From the NCBI GenBank assembly GCA_964577375.1, contig CAZNYW010000018.1, forward strand, positions 1-64,000: a stretch of DNA of 64,000 nt. Direction: 5' to 3'. Each line of letters opens with the position of its first letter. Within the stretch, counting starts at the first letter, position 1. This document shows positions 8,638 through 16,576 of the stretch, one piece after another. The translations under genes were made by a program, and so were the position numbers. The notes below the pieces were generated by a model, which saw only the letters and a list, made by a program, of their open reading frames with translations, had not been told where the DNA came from and made no database searches. The stretch comes from DATKUC01 sp964577375 (GTDB lineage Bacteria; Spirochaetota; Spirochaetia; DSM-27196; DATKUC01).

Positions 8638-9981
8638 ATGATCGTATTCGAAAACGTCCGTATCATCGGGCTTGCGCCGGAAACGGTGTCGGCACCGGTG
8701 GACATCGCGGTTGAGGGAAACCGCATCGTCGAGGTGGGTTCAGGGCTTTCCGCAAAGCACCCTGAAGCAAAGCGCGAGCCGAGTCCCGCCTACGTGAGCG
8801 CCGGGCTCGTCTGCGGCCACAACCATTTCTATTCGGCGCTCGCGCGCGGCCTCATGGTCGACATAAAGCCGAGCAAGGATTTCGCGCAGCAGCTGGCCCA
8901 CCTGTGGTGGCGGCTCGACCGTGCGCTCGATGAGGGAATAACGCGATCGAGCGGCCTCGCCGGCGCAGCCGACGCGGTGATGTCCGGCGTCACTTCGGTC
9001 GTCGATCACCACGCGAGCCCCGAGTTCATCGACGGTTCGCTGAGCGTGCTCCGGGAGGGCTTCGAAGCGGTCGGGCTGCGCGGCATCATCTGCTACGAGA
9101 CCACCGACCGCAACGGGAAGAGCGGAGCCGACTCCGGGGTGCGCGAAAACGTGCGCTTTGCCAAGGAGGTGGACAGCGCGCGCGCTGCCGCCGGAAAGGG
9201 AGGCGCGAACGGTCCGACAGTCGAGGCGGCGATAGGGGCCCACGCGGGATTTACCGTCGAGGATGACACGCTCGAAAAGCTCGGAAGTGCGGTGAAGGAG
9301 ACCGGGCGGGGTCTGCACACCCACGCCGCCGAGGACCGCTACGACGCGGCAGACTCGCGGCACCGCTTCGGGTCCGATCTGGCTGTCCGGTTCGACCGGG
9401 CCGGCTGCCTCGGCCCCAAGTCGATAGTCGCGCACGGTCTCTACCTCAGCGCCGACGAGGCCGATCTTCTCAATGAACGCGGCACCTTCCTCGCCCACAA
9501 TGCGCGCTCGAACATGAACAACTTTGTGGGCTATAATATGCTGCTTCCCCGCTACAGGAACGTCGTTCTCGGGACCGACGGCATCGGCTCCGAAATGATG
9601 CAGGAGGTCGCGTTTGCTTTTTTCAAGCATCGCGACGCGGGCGGGCCGCTGTGGCCGCCCTCCTTCCTCGAGATGCTCGACCGCGGGAACCGTATTCTTG
9701 ACCAGTACTTCGCAGCCGACGGTCTCAGCTTCGGGAAGGTCGCGCCGGGCTGCGCGGCCGACCTCGTCTTCTGGGACTATGACCCGCCAACTCCGCTCCT
9801 CGACGGTAACGTGGGCGGGCACATCATGTTCGGCATGACAAGCCGTTCGGTGCATTCGGTGATGGTCAACGGACGATTCGTAGTGAGGAACCGTGAGCCG
9901 CAGTTCGATGCGGAAAAGATACACGCCGACGCGCGAGATCAGACTCGGCGCCTGTGGAAACGAATGGAAGAAAGGACATAA
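8638..9981 (+). CDS. ssnA: SsnA-type aminohydrolase
   Basis: This amidohydrolase-superfamily enzyme, closely similar to E. coli SsnA over its whole length (447 versus about 440 residues), probably deaminates or opens a purine-derived ring. Metal and active-site segments are visible: CGHNHFYSALARG near 59, HTHAAEDRYD near 226, VAHGLYLS near 264 and LGTDGIGSEMM near 310. The long SNMNNFVGYNMLLPRYRN segment and the HIMFGMTSRSVHSVMVNG tail are SsnA-typical. It starts 5 bp after the ygfK stop and ends 2 bp before ygeY, so it is co-transcribed. Its biochemical substrate is not settled in the family. Confidence 0.92.
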   Translation: MIVFENVRIIGLAPETVSAPVDIAVEGNRIVEVGSGLSAKHPEAKREPSPAYVSAGLVCGHNHFYSALARGLMVDIKPSKDFAQQLAHLWWRLDRALDEGITRSSGLAGAADAVMSGVTSVVDHHASPEFIDGSLSVLREGFEAVGLRGIICYETTDRNGKSGADSGVRENVRFAKEVDSARAAAGKGGANGPTVEAAIGAHAGFTVEDDTLEKLGSAVKETGRGLHTHAAEDRYDAADSRHRFGSDLAVRFDRAGCLGPKSIVAHGLYLSADEADLLNERGTFLAHNARSNMNNFVGYNMLLPRYRNVVLGTDGIGSEMMQEVAFAFFKHRDAGGPLWPPSFLEMLDRGNRILDQYFAADGLSFGKVAPGCAADLVFWDYDPPTPLLDGNVGGHIMFGMTSRSVHSVMVNGRFVVRNREPQFDAEKIHADARDQTRRLWKRMEERT

Positions 9982-9983
9982 CA

Positions 9984-11198
9984 ATGGAGCAGCAATCGGC
10001 AAAAATTCTCGAAAAGGCGAAGGGCTACCGGGACCGGACGGCGGAGACGCTGTCGTCGATCGTGAAAACTCCCGCGCTTAGTGGAACAGAAGGCGACCGG
10101 ATCAAGCTCATCGAAAAGATGTGCAGAGACCTCGGTGCTGATGAGGTGCGGATCGACGGGCTGGGAAATCTTCTCATGAGAGTCGGCTCCGGAAAAAAGA
10201 TCCTCGCGATAGACGCTCACATAGACACCGTCGATGTGGGAGACCGGTCGCAGTGGAAGGAGGATCCCTTCTCCGGCATCATCAGGGACGGACTGGTACT
10301 CGGCCGCGGGACCTCCGACCAGCTCGGCGGCGCAGCGTCGATGATCACCGCCGCGCGGATCCTGAAAGAGCTCAACTACAACGGCGAGTACTCGATCTGG
10401 TTCACATTCACCGTCATGGAAGAGGACTGCGACGGCCTGTGCTGGAAGTACCTGATCGAGGAAGAGAAGCTGGTGCCCGATTTCGCCGTATCGACCGAGC
10501 CGACAAGCCTCCGGCTCTATCGCGGCCATCGCGGACGAATGGAGATCGAGTGCATCTTCCGCGGCGTCTCGTGCCACGGTTCTGCGCCGGAGCGCGGGGT
10601 GAGCGCCGCCTACAAGGCTTCCCGTTCTGCGCTAGCCATCGAATCGCTCAACGAAAAACTCCAGCCCGACGCGGAGAAATTCCTTGGAAAGGGAACCGTG
10701 ACCGTTTCAAAGATGGAGGTCCACGGCCCGTCGCTCTGCGCCGTGCCGGATCAGGCAATGATCTATCTCGACCGCAGGCTGACCTGGGGCGAGACAAAGG
10801 AATCGGCGCTCGAGCAGGTGCGCCAGGCGCTCGGAACCGATGTAGCCGAAGTGCGTGTCCCTGATTACAGCAAGGTCAGCTGGAAGGGGACGACCTACAA
10901 GCAGGAGCTCTACTTTCCGACGTGGAAGATCGATTCGGACCATCCCCTGGTGAAGGGCGGGTTCGAAGCATATCGCGGACTTTTCGACGGCGAACCGGTG
11001 GTCGACAAGTGGACCTTTTCCACCAACGGCGTAGCAATCTGCGGCCGTCACGGCATTCCCCTGATCGGGTTCGGGCCCGGCGACGAGAGCCAGGCTCACG
11101 CACCGAATGAGATTACCCGTGTCGACGATCTGGAGAAGGCGAGCGCCTTCTACGCGGCACTCCCCTTCGCTCTGGAGAAGATCGGCGCTGGCTCATGA
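9984..11198 (+). CDS. ygeY: YgeY family M20 metallohydrolase
   Basis: This zinc-dependent M20 peptidase/deacylase-type amidohydrolase probably hydrolyses a linear ureido or amide intermediate of purine breakdown. The 404 residues match E. coli YgeY (403) end to end. DAHIDTVDVG carries the first metal ligands, GRGTSDQLGG the bridging Asp and VMEEDCDGLCWKYL the catalytic Glu pair, and RGHRGRMEIE, SCHGSAPERG and DKWTFSTNG are also conserved. ATG 9984 is chosen over the upstream in-frame codon at 9954 because it aligns with YgeY. The stop overlaps the next start by 4 bp. Identification is firm; the substrate is inferred from the operon. Confidence 0.93.
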   Translation: MEQQSAKILEKAKGYRDRTAETLSSIVKTPALSGTEGDRIKLIEKMCRDLGADEVRIDGLGNLLMRVGSGKKILAIDAHIDTVDVGDRSQWKEDPFSGIIRDGLVLGRGTSDQLGGAASMITAARILKELNYNGEYSIWFTFTVMEEDCDGLCWKYLIEEEKLVPDFAVSTEPTSLRLYRGHRGRMEIECIFRGVSCHGSAPERGVSAAYKASRSALAIESLNEKLQPDAEKFLGKGTVTVSKMEVHGPSLCAVPDQAMIYLDRRLTWGETKESALEQVRQALGTDVAEVRVPDYSKVSWKGTTYKQELYFPTWKIDSDHPLVKGGFEAYRGLFDGEPVVDKWTFSTNGVAICGRHGIPLIGFGPGDESQAHAPNEITRVDDLEKASAFYAALPFALEKIGAGS

Positions 11199-12442
11199 AG
11201 TGGCACTATCGATGTCCCGCCTGCGGCACGATCTACGAGATCGAGCCGACTCGCTACCTCTGCGACCGCTGCGCGGCGGGGCAGCAGCCTGAACGTCCGC
11301 TCGCCGGGATTCTGGAAGCCGAATGGGACGACGACGAGGAGGCACGCCGGGTAAGCTCGGCAGCCGCCGGTGACGGAGAATACGGCCCCCCGCGCGCGGG
11401 CGGCCGCCTGATTCCCCTTCCGGTTGAGGCCGACTGGTTTCCGCCGATTCCGGTCGGCAACACTCCCCTCTGGGAGCCTGAAAGGCTGCGTGAAGAGCTC
11501 GGTTTTCCCAGGCTCTACCTCAAGGACGACACCTGCAATCCTACCGGCTCGTACAAGGACCGGGCATCCTTCCTTGTTGCTGCATTTGCAGCAATGCACC
11601 GCGCGGCCGAGATCGCCCTTGCAAGCACCGGCAACGCCGCCTCCTCCATGGCCGGCGTCGGCGCCGCCTCCGGGATCCCGGTTACCGTGTTCCTTCCGAA
11701 ATCGGCGCCGGCCGCCAAGCGCATTCAGGTGCTTCAGTACGGCGCGGCTCTCCGCGAAGTCGACGGCACCTACGACGTGGCGTTCGACCGGTCGCTCGCC
11801 TATACCGCAGGCGGACGCGAGGACGGCCGCCTCGTGATCTCGAGAAACACCGCCTACAATCCCCTGACCATCGAAGGCAAGAAAACCGCCTCCTACGAGA
11901 TAGCGGCACAGCTCGCTCAGGCTGAGGGACTCTCCACCGGGGAAGCGGGCGACGTGGCCCCGGACCACCTCTTTGTGCCCACCGGAGACGGGGTGATTCT
12001 CGCAGGCATATACCGGGGATTCGAAAACCTGCTCCGGCTGGGGCGCATATCACGGATGCCGACCGTATGGGCCTGCCAGGCGGCCGGTTCGAGCGCAGTT
12101 GCCCGGGCGCTTTCAACGGGCGGCTTTTCCGCGCCCGAGTCGAGCAGCACGGTTGCCGATTCGATCTCGGTAGACGTGCCGCGAAACGGCGCGCATGCGC
12201 TTTCGAAACTCCGCAGTCACTCCGGGAAGGCGGTGGTCGTGACCGACGAGGAGATACTGGCGGCGCAGCGGAAGCTCTCGGCGTCGTCAGGCCTCTTCGC
12301 CGAGCCGTCGTCGAGCGCCGCCTTCGCGGGATTTCTGAAAGCGCGCAAATCAATCGAGTCGGGAGACAGAGTCGTCCTGCTGATCACCGGCTCCGGACTG
12401 AAGGATATTGCCAGCGCGGCCCGCGCAGTCGAGTCCGCATAG
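11195..12442 (+). CDS. Threonine synthase-like PLP enzyme with N-terminal zinc ribbon
   Basis: This fold-type II PLP enzyme has 415 residues. The N-terminus has a four-cysteine zinc-ribbon-like motif (CPACGTIYEIEP then CDRC) typical of archaeal-type ThrC. The Schiff-base lysine lies in PTGSYKDRAS (about 116-125), and STGNAASSMAG is the PLP phosphate/asparagine loop. It may be a true threonine synthase or, more likely given the operon, an ammonia-lyase acting on an amino-acid product such as 2,3-diaminopropionate-like compounds that E. coli handles with YgeX. It begins within the ygeY stop (ATGA). The fold is certain; the reaction is not. Confidence 0.75.
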   Translation: MKWHYRCPACGTIYEIEPTRYLCDRCAAGQQPERPLAGILEAEWDDDEEARRVSSAAAGDGEYGPPRAGGRLIPLPVEADWFPPIPVGNTPLWEPERLREELGFPRLYLKDDTCNPTGSYKDRASFLVAAFAAMHRAAEIALASTGNAASSMAGVGAASGIPVTVFLPKSAPAAKRIQVLQYGAALREVDGTYDVAFDRSLAYTAGGREDGRLVISRNTAYNPLTIEGKKTASYEIAAQLAQAEGLSTGEAGDVAPDHLFVPTGDGVILAGIYRGFENLLRLGRISRMPTVWACQAAGSSAVARALSTGGFSAPESSSTVADSISVDVPRNGAHALSKLRSHSGKAVVVTDEEILAAQRKLSASSGLFAEPSSSAAFAGFLKARKSIESGDRVVLLITGSGLKDIASAARAVESA

Positions 12443-12490
12443 AGACGCCGCAGAGGCGCAGATACACACCACTATCACGGAGACAAACAG

Positions 12491-13948
12491 ATGATCGACC
12501 TGCATGTTGAGAAAAACCAGCGAAAGAAAAACGCAGCCCGCTGCCGCGAACGTCAGATCCTGCTTCCGACCTTCGCGCAGATGCGCGATCCGTCGAAGGT
12601 ACCCGATTCGGTAAAAAGCGAGCTGTCGGAAATCGGCCTCTGGGATGTGCACGCGCGCAACCTCTTCCGGGTGACATGGAAGAACGAGCCGAAGGAGAAG
12701 GGCGGCCGTTTCGGTGGCGTCAACTTCCTCGAGCTGCCGCCGGAGCTCACGGGAGTCAAGGCGCGGATCGTGGCGCTGGTCGGAAAATGGTTCCCCACCG
12801 GTGCGCACAAGGTCGGTGCGGCCTACAGCTGCCTCGTGCCGGAGCTGATCACCGGCCGGTTCAATCCTCTGGAGAAGAAGGCTGTCTGGCCGAGCACCGG
12901 CAACTACTGCCGCGGCGGAGCCTACATTTCGCGCCTCCTCGCCTGCCCGTCCGTCGCCATCCTGCCCGAGGGAATGTCGAAGGAACGGTTCCAGTGGCTC
13001 GCCACCATGGCCGAGGAGGTGATAGCTACCCCCGGTTCGGAATCCAACGTGAAGGAGATCTTCGACAAGTGCATCGAGCTCGACCGGACGAGGGATGACG
13101 TGGAGATCTTCAACCAGTTCGATCAGCTCGGAAACCACCTGTGGCACTACGCGATCACGGGTCCCGCGATAGAGGAGGTCTACCGCCAGATCTCCCGTCC
13201 GGAGGATGTGTTCGCCGGAAGCGTACTCTCCTCCGGATCGGGCGGAACGCTCGCTTCGGGCTCCTATCTCAAGGAGCATTTTTCCGGTTTCCGACTCGCG
13301 GTTGCGGAGGCGCTGCAGTGCCCGACGATTCTCGAGAACGGCTTCGGGTCGCACCGTATAGAAGGAATCGGCGACAAGCATATTCCCTGGATCCACAATC
13401 TTCGTGATACCGACATGGCAATCGGCGTCGACGACGAGCTCCCGATGCGCTTTCTCCGGCTCTTCAACGAACCGGAGGGCAGGAAGGTGCTCGCCGAGGC
13501 AGGCGTCGCCTCTTCCCTGATCGAGAAGCTGGACTGGATCGGCATCTCCGGCATAGGCAATCTCATCGGCGCAATCAAGTTCGCACGATACTACGAGCTT
13601 GGAGAGCACGACGTGGTTTTCACCGTGTTTACCGACTCGCTCGAGCTGTACGGGAGCCGTCTCACCGAGCTCACCACCGAGCGAGGAAGCTACGACCGCC
13701 GGCAGGCCGACCGTGACTACGAGCGGCTGACAAGCCTTTCGGTCGACCACCTTCTGGAGCTGTCCCACGTCGAAAAGAGGCGCGTTCACAATCTGAAGTA
13801 CTTCACCTGGATTGAACAGCTCGGAAAGGACCTGGACGAGCTTCGCGCCCAGTGGTCCGACTACCGAAACTACTGGGGAACACTGCACTCGCAGGTAGAG
13901 GCGATCGACGCCCTGATAGAAGAATTCAACCGCGAAGTGAACCGATGA
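12491..13948 (+). CDS. Fold-type II PLP-dependent enzyme, cysteine synthase-like superfamily
   Basis: This 485-residue PLP enzyme is clearly different from the preceding one. The lysine is in FPTGAHKVGAAYS (about 99-111), the asparagine loop is PSTGNYCRGGAYIS and the glycine-rich phosphate loop is SSGSGGTLASGSYL. Long C-terminal helices extend it beyond the usual 320-400 residues. A Shine-Dalgarno (CGGAGA at 12479-12484) lies 6 nt before ATG 12491, after a 48-bp gap. It resembles proteins usually annotated only as PLP-dependent protein beta subunit. In this operon it probably eliminates ammonia or splits a small amino acid from purine breakdown. It is not YgeX: the lysine context differs. Confidence 0.7.
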   Translation: MIDLHVEKNQRKKNAARCRERQILLPTFAQMRDPSKVPDSVKSELSEIGLWDVHARNLFRVTWKNEPKEKGGRFGGVNFLELPPELTGVKARIVALVGKWFPTGAHKVGAAYSCLVPELITGRFNPLEKKAVWPSTGNYCRGGAYISRLLACPSVAILPEGMSKERFQWLATMAEEVIATPGSESNVKEIFDKCIELDRTRDDVEIFNQFDQLGNHLWHYAITGPAIEEVYRQISRPEDVFAGSVLSSGSGGTLASGSYLKEHFSGFRLAVAEALQCPTILENGFGSHRIEGIGDKHIPWIHNLRDTDMAIGVDDELPMRFLRLFNEPEGRKVLAEAGVASSLIEKLDWIGISGIGNLIGAIKFARYYELGEHDVVFTVFTDSLELYGSRLTELTTERGSYDRRQADRDYERLTSLSVDHLLELSHVEKRRVHNLKYFTWIEQLGKDLDELRAQWSDYRNYWGTLHSQVEAIDALIEEFNREVNR

Positions 13949-15306
13949 TAGCGCTCAAGAACTGCCTCTGCCTTGTGAGGCCGGGACTTCCCGACCTCTC
14001 CGGTGTGGATATGCTGATAGAGGGGAACCGGATCAGCCGGATTGCGGACGACATCGAGCCTCCCGAGGGAGCGACCGTGATCGACGCATCCCGTCACGTG
14101 GTTTCGGCAGGCTTCGTGAATACCCACCACCACTTCTATCAGACCCTGACCCGGAACCTGCCTGCAGTGCAGAACGCCAAGCTGTTCGACTGGCTTGTCT
14201 ATCTCTACGATGTCTGGCGCCACTTCGATGAGGAGGCGATCTTCTGGTCTACCAAGCTCGCCGTCGCTGAGCTGTTGAAGACGGGATGCACCTGCACTAC
14301 CGATCATCTCTACCTCTATCCGGCCGGCGTCAAGGCAGACCTTCCCGGTCTTCAGTTCCAGGCGGCCGGTGAGCTCGGCATCCGCTTCGCACCGACGCGG
14401 GGTTCCATGTCCCGATCGAAGAAGGACGGCGGGCTTCCGCCGGACAGCTGCGTTCAGGACGAGGAGACCATCCTCGCCGAAAGCGAAGCCGCCATCGGCC
14501 GTTATCACGACGCCGCCGAAGATTCGATGCGGCGCGTCGCCCTCGCGCCCTGCAGCCCCTTCAGCGTCTCCGAATCGCTTATGAAGGAGTCGGCGCAGCT
14601 CGCGCGCCGTCACGGGGTGCGGCTCCACACCCACCTCGCCGAGACCTCCGACGAAGAGGAGTACTGCGTGGAGGTGTACGGCCGCAGGCCGCTCGAGCTC
14701 ATGGAAGATTGCGGGTTCATCGGGAACGACGTCTGGTTCGCCCACGGGATATTCTTCGACGACGCCGAGATCAAACGGCTCGCCGAGACCGGAACGGGGA
14801 TTGCGCACTGTCCCTCGTCGAACATGCGGCTTGGCTCGGGCATCTGCCGAGTGCGGGAGCTCATCGATCTGGACGCCGTGGTCGGACTTGGCGTGGACGG
14901 TTCGGCGTCGAACGATTCGTCGGACATGCTGGGTGAAATGCGCCAGGCGCTGCTTCTTCAACGGGTGAAGTACGGATCGCGCGGGATAACCGCCCCGGAG
15001 GTCTACCGGATAGCTACCGAAGGCGGTGCGCGCATTCTCGGCTACAACCGGCTCGGCAGGCTCGAAGAGGGGATGCTTGCCGATGTGGCGCTCTTCGACG
15101 TCACGCGGCTCGAGTACACCGGAGCGCTCGCAGACCCCGCGGCGGCGCTGCTCTTCTGCGGATACAACCACGCGGCCGACTGGGTTATCGTCGACGGGAA
15201 GGTGGCAGTCGAGCACGGAGAGCTCGTTTCGCATCAGGAAGAGGAGATACGCCGGAGGGCAGGCTCGGCTGCAGGGCGACTGCTCGAAATGGCGGGAATA
15301 AAATAG
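13945..15306 (+). CDS. 8-oxoguanine deaminase-like amidohydrolase
   Basis: This member of the TRZ/ATZ amidohydrolase branch deaminates guanine-type bases to xanthine or urate-type products. The 453 residues show the HxH motif in NTHHHFYQTLTRNLP (about 57-71), His in LHTHLAETSDEEEY (about 231), AHGIFFDDAE (about 267) and the metal Asp in VDGSASNDSSDM (about 319). Length and the NTHHHFYQT signature fit 8-oxoguanine deaminase/hydroxyatrazine-type enzymes better than E. coli GuaD. Start ATG 13945 overlaps the previous stop (ATGA). Its product would feed the xanthine dehydrogenase and downstream ring-opening enzymes of the same operon. Confidence 0.78.
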   Translation: MIALKNCLCLVRPGLPDLSGVDMLIEGNRISRIADDIEPPEGATVIDASRHVVSAGFVNTHHHFYQTLTRNLPAVQNAKLFDWLVYLYDVWRHFDEEAIFWSTKLAVAELLKTGCTCTTDHLYLYPAGVKADLPGLQFQAAGELGIRFAPTRGSMSRSKKDGGLPPDSCVQDEETILAESEAAIGRYHDAAEDSMRRVALAPCSPFSVSESLMKESAQLARRHGVRLHTHLAETSDEEEYCVEVYGRRPLELMEDCGFIGNDVWFAHGIFFDDAEIKRLAETGTGIAHCPSSNMRLGSGICRVRELIDLDAVVGLGVDGSASNDSSDMLGEMRQALLLQRVKYGSRGITAPEVYRIATEGGARILGYNRLGRLEEGMLADVALFDVTRLEYTGALADPAAALLFCGYNHAADWVIVDGKVAVEHGELVSHQEEEIRRRAGSAAGRLLEMAGIK

Positions 15307-15332
15307 GCCCGAACAGGGGAGGACACAACGAA

Positions 15333-16520
15333 ATGAGTACTGACAAGCTTGCGGCACAGGTCGAAGCCCTCAGCCGCACGACAATCGACATGTACGGAAA
15401 GGACTTCCTGCTCACATGGGAGAAGAGCGATGAGGAGATCCGCGCCACCTTCATTGTGGCAGAGATTCTTCGCGGAATGCGCAACGGCGGAATAAGCCCG
15501 CGTCTCTGGGACTCCGGTCTCGCGGTCTCGATCTTCAAGGACAATTCTACCCGCACCCGTTTCTCCTACGCGAGCGCCTGCAACATGCTCGGGCTGGCCG
15601 TTCAGGACTTCGAAGAGAAGAAGAGCCAGGTCGCGCATGGGGAGACCGTCCGGGAGACCGCGACCATGATCAGCTTCCTTACCGAAGCGATCGGGATTCG
15701 CGACGACATGTACCTCGGTGAGGGCGATCGATTCGAACGGGAAGTCGGTACGGCGCTCGACGAGGCGGTGAAGTCCGGCGTGCTGCCCTCGCGGCCGGCG
15801 ATCGTCAATCTTCAGAGCGACATCGACCACCCCACCCAGTCGATGGCCGACATGCTGCACCTGGTGAACCATTTCGGCGGCGCCGACAAGCTGAAGGGAA
15901 AAAAGCTCGCCATGACCTGGGCCTACTCGCCATCCTACGGAAAGCCGCTTTCGGTCCCGCAGGGAATTATCGGGCTGATGACCCGCTTCGGCATGGATGT
16001 GACCCTCGCGTATCCGGAAGGCTACTCGCTTATCCCCGACACCATGGAGGTCGCAAAGAAGAACGCTTCAACCACCGGCGGCAGCTTCACGGTCGCCTCT
16101 TCGATGGAGGATGCCTTCAAGGACGCCGACATCGTCTACCCGAAGAGCTGGGCACCCTACGCAGTTATGCAGGAGCGGACTGAGCTGCTGAAAGCGGGAG
16201 ACGATTCCGGGCTCAAGGAGCTCGAGAAGCGCTGCCTGGCGAACAATGCAAAATACCGGTCATGGGAATGCAGCGAAGAGATGATGAAGCTCACCAAGGG
16301 CGGCAAAGGGCTCTACATGCACTGCCTGCCGGCGGACATCTCCGGAGTTTCCTGCAAAGAGGGCGAGGTCGCCGCGAGCGTCTTCGACCGCTACCGGGAC
16401 GACACCTACCGGGAGGCAGGCTACAAGCCCCACATCATCGCTGCGATGATCCTGCTTTCGAAAGTTCAGAATCCGGCTGCGGCGCTGGACAGGATGATTA
16501 CCCGGGGCACGCCCCGGTAG
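15333..16520 (+). CDS. ygeW: Knotted carbamoyltransferase YgeW
   Basis: This transcarbamylase-family protein is nearly collinear with E. coli YgeW (395 versus 396 residues). DNSTRTRFSYASA (about 69-81) is the carbamoyl-phosphate loop, HPTQSMADML (about 169) and MHCLPADISG (about 329) are the conserved transcarbamylase motifs, and WAYSPSYGKPLSVPQG is a YgeW family signature. In the purine pathway it probably runs in reverse, phosphorolysing a ureido compound to carbamoyl phosphate that a carbamate kinase could turn into ATP. No such kinase is found in the window. It is the last gene of the operon, followed by a terminator; AGGGGAGG about 11 nt upstream is its ribosome site. Confidence 0.93.
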   Translation: MSTDKLAAQVEALSRTTIDMYGKDFLLTWEKSDEEIRATFIVAEILRGMRNGGISPRLWDSGLAVSIFKDNSTRTRFSYASACNMLGLAVQDFEEKKSQVAHGETVRETATMISFLTEAIGIRDDMYLGEGDRFEREVGTALDEAVKSGVLPSRPAIVNLQSDIDHPTQSMADMLHLVNHFGGADKLKGKKLAMTWAYSPSYGKPLSVPQGIIGLMTRFGMDVTLAYPEGYSLIPDTMEVAKKNASTTGGSFTVASSMEDAFKDADIVYPKSWAPYAVMQERTELLKAGDDSGLKELEKRCLANNAKYRSWECSEEMMKLTKGGKGLYMHCLPADISGVSCKEGEVAASVFDRYRDDTYREAGYKPHIIAAMILLSKVQNPAAALDRMITRGTPR

Positions 16521-16534
16521 CCCGAACGTCGATC

Positions 16535-16576
16535 GGGGCCGGGCGGTCTCTATCGCCGGCCCTTCCCGCTTTTTTG
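16535..16576 (+). terminator. Rho-independent terminator after ygeW
   Basis: GGGCCGG at 16536-16542 pairs with CCGGCCC at 16556-16562, with an inner CG/CG pair around a bulged G. A run of six T follows at 16570-16575. It ends the purine operon and overlaps the last codons of the convergent helicase gene. Confidence 0.7.

Noticed and set aside
12350..15357. Two long minus-strand frames opposite the PLP and deaminase genes
   Set aside because: No domain motif and composition typical of antisense GC-rich frames; the plus-strand genes are strongly supported.
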